From Dryomyza anilis (lineage: Eukaryota; Arthropoda; Insecta; Diptera; Dryomyzidae): DNA of 64,000 bases. The stretch spans positions 86,709,069 through 86,773,068 of the forward strand of contig OX638130.1 in NCBI GenBank assembly GCA_951804985.1, written 5' to 3'. Position 1 is the stretch's first letter. Each line of letters begins with the position of its first letter. The notes below the pieces were generated by a model that worked only from the letters and a program-made list of their open reading frames with translations, searched no databases and had not been told where the DNA came from. Of the stretch, positions 49,701-61,000 are shown piece by piece. The translations under genes were made by a program, and so were the position numbers.

Positions 49701-52700
49701 AAATTTATGAAATTTACAGTACCCTCTAGGACGCTCCGTTTAGGAGTTATGGATAATTAAAGAACTTTTTTAAAAATCGATTTTCAAAACCTTATTATTC
49801 CAGAACCCGCCGATCGAAATTTATGAAATTTACAGTAAAAAATCAGGAATTTAATGTCTATAAAAAGCGCCTACTTTCAACCCTCTAGGACGCTCCGTTT
49901 AGGAGTTATGGCCAATTAAAGAATTTTTTTAAAAATCGATTTTCAAAACCTTATGATTCCAGAACCCGCCAATCGAATTATATGAAATTTACAGTAACAA
50001 ATCAGGCATTTAATGTCTATAAAAAGCGCCTACTTTCAACCCTCTAGGACGCTCCGTTTAGGAGTTATGGATAATTAAAGAACTTTTTTAAAAATCGATT
50101 TTCAAAACCTTATTATTCCAGAACCCGCCGATCGAAATTTATGAAATTTACAGTAACAAATCAGGCATTTAATGTCTATAAAAAGCGCCTACTTTCAACC
50201 CTCTAGGACGCTCCGTTTAGGAGTTATGGATAATTAAAGAACTTTTTTAAAAATCGATTTTCAAAACCTAATTATTCCAGAACCCGCCGATCGAAATTTA
50301 TGAAGTTTACAGTAAAAAATCAGGCATTAAATGTCTATAAAAAATTTCAAAACCTTATTATTCCAGAACCCGCCAATCGAATTATATGAAATTTACAGTA
50401 AAAAATCAGGCATTAAATGTCTATAAAAAGCGCCTACTTTCAACCCTCTAGGTTGATTTTTTTTTAAAATCGATTTTCAAAACCTTATTATTCCAGAACC
50501 CGCCGATCGAAATTTATGAAGTTTACAGTAAAAAATCAGGCATTAAATGTCTATAAAAAGCGCCTACTTTCAACCCTCTAGGACGCTCCGTTTAGGAGTT
50601 ATGGCCAATTAAAGAATTTTTTTAAAAATCGATTTGCAAAACCTTATTATTCCAGAACCCGCCGATCGAAATTTATGAAATTTACAGTAAAAAATCAGGC
50701 ATTTAATGTCTATAAAAAGCGCCTACTTTCAACCCTCTAGGACGCTCCGTTTAGGAGTTATGGATAATTAAAGAACTTTTTTAAAAATCGATTTTCAAAA
50801 CCTTATTATTCCAGAACTCGCCGATCGAAATTTATGAAATTTACAGTAAAAAATCAGGAATTTAATGTCTATAAAAAGCGCCTACTTTCAACCCTCTAGG
50901 ACGCTCCGTTTAGGAGTTATGGCCAATTAAAGAATTTTTTTAAAAATCGATTTTCAAAACCTTATGATTCCAGAACCCGCCAATCGAATTATATGAAATT
51001 TACAGTAACAAATCAGGCATTTAATGTCTATAAAAAGCGCCTACTTTCAACCCTCTAGGACGCTCCGTTTAGGAGTTATGGATAATTAAAGAACTTTTTT
51101 AAAAATCGATTTTCAAAACCTTATTATTCCAGAACCCGCCGATCGAAATTTATGAAATTTACAGTAAAAAATCAGGCATTTAATGGACGCTCCGTTTAGG
51201 AGTTATGGCCAATTAAAGAATTTTTTTAAAAATCGATTTTCAAAACCTTATGATTCCAGAACCCGCCAATCGAATTATATGAAATTTACAGTAACAAATC
51301 AGGCATTTAATGTCTATAAAAAGCGCCTACTTTCAACCCTCTAGGACGCTCCGTTTAGGAGTTATGGATAATTAAAGAACTTTTTTAAAAATCGATTTTC
51401 AAAACCTTATTATTCCAGAACCCGCCGATCGAAATTTATGAAATTTACAGTAAAAAATCAGGCATTTAATGTCTATAAAAAGCGCCTACTTTCAAGTAGT
51501 TTACAGTAAAAAATCAGGCATTAAATGTCTATAAAAAGCGCCTACTTTCAACCCTCTAGGACGCTCCGTTTAGGAGTTATGGATAATTAAAGAACTTTTT
51601 TAAAAATCGATTTTCAAAACCTAATTATTCCAGAACCCGCCGATCGAAATTTATGAAGTTTACAGTAAAAAATCAGGCATTTAATGTCTATAAAAAGCGC
51701 CTACTTTCAACCCTCTAGGACGCTCCGTTTAGGAGTTATGGCCAATTAAAGAATTTTTTTAAAAATCGATTTTCAAAACCTTATGATTCCAGAACCCGCC
51801 AATCGAATTATATGAAATTTACAGTAACAAATCAGGCATTTAATGTCTATAAAAAGCGCCTACTTTCAACCCTCTAGGACGCTCCGTTTAGGAGTTATGG
51901 ATAATTAAAGATTTTTTTTTAAAATCCATTTTCAAAACCTTATTATTCCAGAACCCGCCGATCGAAATTTATGAAGTTTACAGTAAAAAATCAGGCATTA
52001 AATGTCTATAAAAAATTTCAAAACCTTATTATTCCAGAACCCGCCAATCGAATTATATGAAATTTACAGTAAAAAATCAGGCATTAAATGTCTATAAAAA
52101 GCGCCTACTTTCAACCCTCTAGGACGCTCCGTTTAGGAGTTATGGCCAATTAAAGAATTTTTTTAAAAATCGATTTTCAAAACCTTATTATTCCAGAACC
52201 CGCCAATCGAATTATATGAAATTTACAGTAACGAATCAGACATTTAATGTCTATAAAAAGCGCCTACTTTCAACCCTCTAGGACGCTCCGTTTAGGAGTT
52301 ATGGCCAATTAAAGAATTTTTTTAAAAATCGATTTTCAAAACCTTATGATTCCAGAACCCGCCAATCGAATTATATGAAATTTACAGTAACAAATCAGGC
52401 ATTTAATGTCTATAAAAAGCGCCTACTTTCAACCCTCTAGGACGCTCCGTTTAGGAGTTATGGATAATTAAAGAACTTTTTTAAAAATCGATTTTCAAAA
52501 CCTTATTATTCCAGAACCCGCCGATCGAAATTTATGAAGTTTACAGTAAAATATCAGGCATTAAATGTCTATAAAAAGCGCCTACTTTCAACCCTCTAGG
52601 ACGCTCCGTTTAGGAGTTATGGATAATTAAAGAACTTTTTTAAAAATCGATTTTCAAAACCTTATTATTCCAGAACCCGCCGATCGAAATTTATGAAGTT

Positions 52701-55700
52701 TATAGTAAAAAATCAGGCATTAAATGTCTATAAAAAGCGCCTACTTTCAACCCTCTAGGACGCTCCGTTTAGGAGTTATGGCCAATTAAAGAATTTTTTT
52801 AAAAATCGATTTGCAAAACCTTATTATTCCAGAACCCGCCGATCGAAATTTATGAAGTTTACAGTAAAAAATCAGGCATTAAATGTCTATAAAAAGCGCC
52901 TACTTTCAACCCTCTAGGACGCTCCGTTTAGGAGTTATGGATAATTAAAGAACTTTTTTAAAAATCGATTTTCAAAACCTTATTATTCCAGAACCCGCCG
53001 ATCGAAATTTATGAAATTTACAGTAACAAATCAGGCATTTAATGTCTATAAAAAGCGCCTACTTTCAACCCTCTAGGACGCTCCGTTTAGGAGTTATGGA
53101 TAATTAAAGAACTTTTTTAAAAATCGATTTTCAAAACCTTATTATTCCAGAACCCGCCGATCGAAATTTATGAAGTTTACAGTAAAAAATCAGGCATTAA
53201 ATGTCTATAAAAAGCGCCTACTTTCAACCCTCTAGGACGCTCCGTTTAGGAGTAAAAAATCAGGCATTAAATGTCTATAAAAAGCGCCTACTTTCAACCC
53301 TCTAGGACGCTCCGTTTAGGAGTTATGGATAATTAAAGAACTTTTTTAAAAATCGATTTTCAAAACCTTATTATTCCAGAACCCGCCGATCGAAATTTAT
53401 GAAGTTTACAGTAAAAAATCAGGCATTAAATGTCTATAAAAAGCGCCTACTTTCAACCCTCTAGGACGCTCCGTTTAGGAGTTATGGATAATTAAAGAAC
53501 TTTTTTAAAAATCGATTTTCAAAACCTTATTATTCCAGAACCCGCCGATCGAAATTTATGAAGTTTACAGTAAAAAATCAGGCATTAAATGTCTATAAAA
53601 AGCGCCTACTTTCAACCCTCTAGGACGCTCCGTTTAGGAGTTATGGCCAATTAAAGAATTTTTTTAAAAATAGATTTTCAAAACCTTATGATTCCAGAAC
53701 CCGCCAATCGAATTATATGAAATTTACAGTAACAAATCAGGCATTTAATGTCTATAAAAAGCGCCTACTTTCAACCCTCTAGGACGCTCCGTTTAGGAGT
53801 TATGGATAATTAAAGAACTTTTTTAAAAATCGATTTTCAAAACCTTATTATTCCAGAACCCGCCGATCGAAATTTATGAAATTTACAGTAAAAAATCAGG
53901 CATTTAATGTCTATAAAAAGCGCCTACTTTCAACCCTCTAGGACGCTCGATTTGCAAAACCTTATTATTCCAGAACCCGCCGATCGAAATTTATGAAATT
54001 TACAGTAAAAAATCAGGCATTTAATGTCTATAAAAAGCGCCTACTTTCAACCCTCTAGGACGCTCCGTTTAGGAGTTATGGATAATTAAAGAACTTTTTT
54101 AAAAATCGATTTTCAAAACCTTATTATTCCAGAACCCGCCGATCGAAATTTATGAAATTTACAGTAAAAAATCAGGAATTTAATGTCTATAAAAAGCGCC
54201 TACTTTCAACCCTCTAGGACGCTCCGTTTAGGAGTTATGGCCAATTAAAGAATTTTTTTAAAAATCGATTTTCAAAACCTTATGATTCCAGAACCCGCCA
54301 ATCGAATTATATGAAATTTACAGTAACAAATCAGGCATTTAATGTCTATAAAAAGCGACTACTTTCAACCCTCTAGGACGCTCCGTTTAGGAGTTATGGA
54401 TAATTAAAGAACTTTTTTAAAAATCGATTTTCAAAACCTTATTATTCCAGAACCCGCCGATCGAAATTTATGAAGTTTACAGTAAAATATCAGGCATTAA
54501 ATGTCTATAAAAAGCGCCTACTTTCAACCCTCTAGGACGCTCCGTTTAGGAGTTATGGATAATTAAAGATTTTTTTTAAAAATCGATTTTCAAAACCTTA
54601 TTATTCCAGAACCCGCCGATCGAAATTTATGAAGTTTACAGTAAAAAATCAGGCATTAAATGTCTATAAAAAGCGCCTACTTTCAACCCTCTAGGACGCT
54701 CCGTTTAGGAGTTATGGCCAATTAAAGAATTTTTTTAAAAATCGATTTTCAAAACCTTATTATTCCAGAACCCGCCAATCGAATTATATGAAATTTACAG
54801 TAACGAATCAGGCATTTAATGTCTATAAAAAGCGCCTACTTTCAACCCTCTAGGACGCTCCGTTTAGGAGTTATGGATAATTAAAGAACTTTTTTAAAAA
54901 TCGATTTTCAAAACCTTATTATTCCAGAACCCGCCGATCGAAATTTATGAAATTTACAGTAAAAAATCAGGCATTTAATGTCTATAAAAAGCGCCTACTT
55001 TCAACCCTCTAGGACGCTCGATTTGCAAAACCTTATTATTCCAGAACCCGCCGATCGAAATTTATGAAATTTACAGTAAAAAATCAGGCATTTAATGTCT
55101 ATAAAAAGCGCCTACTTTCAACCCTCTAGGACGCTCCGTTTAGGAGTTATGGCCAATTAAAGAATTTTTTTAAAAATCGATTTTCAAAACCTTATTATTC
55201 CAGAACCCGCCAATCGAATTATATGAAATTTACAGTAACGAATCAGGCATTTAATGTCTATAAAAAGCGCCTACTTTCAACCCTCTAGGACGCTCCGTTT
55301 AGGAGTTATGGATAATTAAAGAACTTTTTTAAAAATCGATTTTCAAAACCTTATTATTCCAGAACCCGCCGATCGAAATTAATGAAGTTTACAGTAAAAA
55401 ATCAGGCATTAAATGTCTATAAAAAGCGCCTACTTTCAAACCTCTAGGACGCTCCGTTTAGGAGTTATGGATAATTAAAGAACTTTTTTAAAAATCGATT
55501 TTCAAAACCTAATTATTCCAGAACCCGCCGATCGAAATTTATGAAGTTTACAGTAAAAAATCAGGCATTTAATGTCTATAAAAAGCGCCTACTTTCAACC
55601 CTCTAGGACGCTCCGTTTAGGAGTTATGGCCAATTAAAGAATTTTTTTAAAAATCGATTTTCAAAACCTTATGATTCCAGAACCCGCCAATCGAATTATA

Positions 55701-56100
55701 TGAAATTTACAGTAACAAATCAGGCATTTAATGTCTATAAAAAGCGCCTACTTTCAACCCTCTAGGACGCTCCGTTTAGCAGTTATGGATAATTAAAGAT
55801 TTTTTTTTAAAATCGATTTTCAAAACCTTATTATTCCAGAACCCGCCGATCGAAATTTATGAAGTTTACAGTAAAAAATCAGGCATTAAATGTCTATAAA
55901 AAGCGCCTACTTTCAACCCTCTAGGACGCTCCGTTTAGGAGTTATGGATAATTAAAGAACTTTTTTAAAAATCGATTTTCAAAACCTTATTATTCCAGAA
56001 CCCGCCGATCGAAATTTATGAAATTTACAGTAAAAAATCAGGAATTTAATGTCTATAAAAAGCGCCTACTTTCAACCCTCTAGGACGCTCCGTTTAGGAG

Positions 56101-58008
56101 TTATGGCCAATTAAAGAATTTTTTTAAAAATCGATTTGCAAAACCTTATTATTCCAGAACCCGCCAATCGAATTATATGAAATTTACAGTAACAAATCAG
56201 GCATTTAATGTCTATAAAAAGCGCCTACTTTCAACCCTCTAGGACGCTCCGTTTAGGAGTTATGGATAATTAAAGAACTTTTTTAAAAATCGATTTTCAA
56301 AACCTTATTATTCCAGAACCCGCCGATCGAAATTTATGAAGTTTACAGTAAAAAATCAGGCATTAAATGTCTATAAAAAGCGCCTACTTTCAACCCTCTA
56401 GGACGCTCCGTTTAGGAGTTATGGATAATTAAAGAACTTTTTTAAAAATCGATTTTCAAAACCTTATTATTCCAGAACCCGCCGATCGAAATTTATGAAA
56501 TTTACAGTAAAAAATCAGGAATTTAATGTCTATAAAAAGCGCCTACTTTCAACCCTCTAGGACGCTCCGTTTAGGAGTTATGGCCAATTAAAGAATTTTT
56601 TTAAAAATCGATTTTCAAAACCTTATTATTCCAGAACCCGCCAATCGAATTATATGAAATTTACAGTAACGAATCAGGCATTTAATGTCTATAAAAAGCG
56701 CCTACTTTCAACCCTCTAGGACGCTCCGTTTAGGAGTTATGGATAATTAAAGAACTTTTTTAAAAATCGATTTTCAAAACCTTATTATTCCAGAACCCGC
56801 CGATCGAAATTTATGAAGTTTACAGTAAAAAATCAGGCATTAAATGTCTATAAAAAGCGCCTACTTTCAACCCTCTAGGACGCTCCGTTTAGGAGTTATG
56901 GATAATTAAAGAATTTTTTTAAAAATCGATTTTCAAAACCTTATTATTCCAGAACCCGCCGATCGAAATTTATGAAATTTACAGTAACGAATCAGGCATT
57001 TAATGTCTATAAAAAGCGCCTACTTTCAACCCTCTAGGACGCTCCGTTTAGGAGTTATGGCCAATTAAAGAATTTTTTTAAAAATCGATTTGCAAAACCT
57101 TATTATTCCAGAACCCGCCAATCGAATTATATGAAATTTACAGTAACAAATCAGGCATTTAATGTCTATAAAAAGCGCCTACTTTCAACCCTCTAGGACG
57201 CTCCGTTTAGGAGTTATGGATAATTAAAGAACTTTTTTAAAAATCGATTTTCAAAACCTTATTATTCCAGAACCCGCCGATCGAAATTTATGAAGTTTAC
57301 AGTAAAAAATCAGGCATTAAATGTCTATAAAAAGCGCCTACTTTCAACCCTCTAGGACGCTCCGTTTAGGAGTTATGGATAATTAAAGAACTTTTTTAAA
57401 AATCGATTTTCAAAACCTTATTATTCCAGAACCCGCCGATCGAAATTTATGAAATTTACAGTAAAAAATCAGGAATTTAATGTCTATAAAAAGCGCCTAC
57501 TTTCAACCCTCTAGGACGCTCCGTTTAGGAGTTATGGCCAATTAAAGAATTTTTTTAAAAATCGATTTTCAAAACCTTATTATTCCAGAACCCGCCAATC
57601 GAATTATATGAAATTTACAGTAACGAATCAGGCATTTAATGTCTATAAAAAGCGCCTACTTTCAACCCTCTAGGACGCTCCGTTTAGGAGTTATGGATAA
57701 TTAAAGAACTTTTTTAAAAATCGATTTTCAAAACCTTATTATTCCAGAACCCGCCGATCGAAATTTATGAAGTTTACAGTAAAAAATCAGGCATTAAATG
57801 TCTATAAAAAGCGCCTACTTTCAACCCTCTAGGACGCTCCGTTTAGGAGTTATGGATAATTAAAGAATTTTTTTAAAAATCGATTTTCAAAACCTTATTA
57901 TTCCAGAACCCGCCAATCGAATTATATGAAATTTACAGTAAAAAATCAGGAATTTAATGTCTATAAAAAGCGCCTACTTTCAACCCTCTAGGACGCTCCG
58001 TTTAGGAG
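56101..58008. repeat. 954-bp hexamer higher-order repeat (2 copies)
   Basis: Six monomer variants follow in the same order twice, 56101-57054 and 57055-58008, exactly 6 x 159 bp apart. The first monomer of each is the GCCAATT / CGATTTGC / AATCGAATT type. Five monomers match type for type; the sixth differs between copies. Confidence 0.8.
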
Positions 58009-61000
58009 TTATGGATAATTAAAGAACTTTTTTAAAAATCGATTTTCAAAACCTAATTATTCCAGAACCCGCCGATCGAAATTTATGAAGTTTACAGTAA
58101 AAAATCAGGCATTTAATGTCTATAAAAAGCGCCTACTTTCAACCCTCTAGGACGCTCCGTTTAGGAGTTATGGCCAATTAAAGAATTTTTTTAAAAATCG
58201 ATTTTCAAAACCTTATGATTCCAGAACCCGCCAATCGAATTATATGAAATTTACAGTAACAAATCAGGCATTTAATGTCTATAAAAATCGCCTACTTTCA
58301 ACCCTATAGGACGCTCCGTTTAGGAGTTATGGATAATTAAAGATTTTTTTTTAAAATCGATTTTCAAAACCTTATTATTCCAGAACCCGCCGATCGAAAT
58401 TTATGAAGTTTACAGTAAAAAATCAGGCATTAAATGTCTATAAGAAGCGCCTACTTTCAACCCTCTAGGACGCTCCGTTTAGGAGTTATGGCCAATTAAA
58501 GAATTTTTTTAAAAATCGATTTTCAAAACCTTATTATTCCAGAACCCGCCAATCGAATTATATGAAATTTACAGTAACGAATCAGGCATTTAATGTCTAT
58601 AAAAAGCGCCTACTTTCAACCCTCTAGGACGCTCCGTTTAGGAGTTATGGCCAATTAAAGAATTTTTTTAAAAATCGATTTTCAAAACCTTATTATTCCA
58701 GAACCCGCCGATCGAAATTTATGAAGTTTACAGTAAAAAATCAGGCATTAAATGTCTATAAAAAGCGCCTACTTTCAACCCTCTAGGACGCTCCGTTTAG
58801 GAGTTATGGCCAATTAAAGAATTTTTTTAAAAATCGATTTTCAAAACCTTATTATTCCAGAACCCGCCAATCGAATTATATGAAATTTACAGTAACGAAT
58901 CAGGCATTTAATGTCTATAAAAAGCGCCTACTTTCAACTCTCTAGGACGCTCCGTTTAGGAGTTATGGATAATTAAAGAACTTTTTTAAAAATCGATTTT
59001 CAAAACCTTATTATTCCAGAACCCGCCGATCGAAATTTATGAAGTTTACAGTAAAATATCAGGCATTAAATGTCTATAAAAAGCGCCTACTTTCAACCCT
59101 CTAGGACGCTCCGTTTAGGAGTTATGGATAATTAAAGAACTTTTTTAAAAATCGATTTTCAAAACCTTATTATTCCAGAACCCGCCGATCGAAATTTATG
59201 AAGTTTACAGTAAAAAATCAGGCATTTAATGTCTATAAAAAGCGCCTACTTTCAACCCTCTAGGACGCTCCGTTTAGGAGTTATGGATAATTAAAGAACT
59301 TTTTTAAAAATCGATTTTCAAAACCTTATTATTCCAGAACCCGCCGATCGAAATTTATGAAGTTTACAGTAAAAAATCAGGCATTAAATGTCTATAAAAA
59401 GCGCCTACTTTCAACCCTCTAGGACGCTCCGTTTAGGAGTTATGGCCAATTAAAGAATTTTTTTAAAAATCGATTTTCAAAACCTTATTATTCCAGAACC
59501 CGCCAATCGAATTATATGAAATTTACAGTAACGAATCAGGCATTTAATGTCTATAAAAAGCGCCTACTTTCAACCCTCTAGGACGCTCCGTTTAGGAGTT
59601 ATGGATAATTAAAGAACTTTTTTAAAAATCGATTTTCAAAACCTTATTATTCCAGAACCCGCCGCTCGAAATTAATGAAGTTTACAGTAAAAAATCAGGC
59701 ATTAAATGTCTATAAAAAGCGCCTACTTTCAAACCTCTAGGACGCTCCGTTTAGGAGTTATGGATAATTAAAGAACTTTTTTAAAAATCGATTTTCAAAA
59801 CCTTATTATTCCAGAACCCGCCGATCGAAATTTATGAAGTTTACAGTAAAATATCAGGCATTAAATGTCTATAAAAAGCGCCTACTTTCAACCCTCTAGG
59901 ACGCTCCGTTTAGGAGTTATGGATAATTAAAGAACTTTTTTAAAAATCGATTTTCAAAACCTTATTATTCCAGAACCCGCCGATCGAAATTTATGAAGTT
60001 TACAGTAAAATATCAGGCATTAAATGTCTATAAAAAGCGCCTACTTTCAACCCTCTAGGACGCTCCGTTTAGGAGTTATGGATAATTAAAGAACTTTTTT
60101 AAAAATCGATTTTCAAAACCTTATTATTCCAGAACCCGCCGATCGAAATTTATGAAATTTACAGTAAAAAATCAGGAATTTAATGTCTATAAAAAGCGCC
60201 TACTTTCAACCCTCTAGGACGCTCCGTTTAGGAGTTATGGATAATTAAAGATTTTTTTTAAAAATCGATTTTCAAAACCTTATTATTCCAGAACCCGCCG
60301 ATCGAAATTTATGAAGTTTACAGTAAAAAATCAGGCATTTAATGTCTATAAAAAGCGCCTACTTTCAACCCTCTAGGACGCTCCGTTTAGGAGTTATGGC
60401 CAATTAAAGAATTTTTTTAAAAATCGATTTTCAAAACCTTATGATTCCAGAACCCGCCAATCGAATTATATGAAATTTACAGTAAAAAATCATGCATTAA
60501 ATGACTATAAAAAGCGCCTACTTTGAACCCTCTAGGACGTTCCGTTTAGGAGTTATGGATAATTAAAGATTTTTTTTAAAAATCGATTTTCAAAACCTTA
60601 TTATTCCAGAATCCGCCGATCGAAATTTATGAAGTTTACAGTAAAAAATCAGGCATTAAATGTCTATAAAAAGCGCCTACTTTCAACCCTCTAGGACGCT
60701 CCGTTTAGGAGTTATGGCCAATTAAAGAATTTTTTTAAAAATCGATTTGCAAAACCTTATTATTCCAGAACCCGCCGATCGAAATTTATGAAGTTTACAG
60801 TAAAAAATCAGGCATTAAATGTCTATAAAAAGCGCCTACTTTCAACCCTCTAGGACGCTCCGTTTAGGAGTTATGGATAATTAAAGAACTTTTTTAAAAA
60901 TCGATTTTCAAAACCTTATTATTCCAGAACCCGCCGATCGAAATTTATGAAATTTACAGTAAAAAATCAGGAATTTAATGTCTATAAAAAGCGCCTACTT

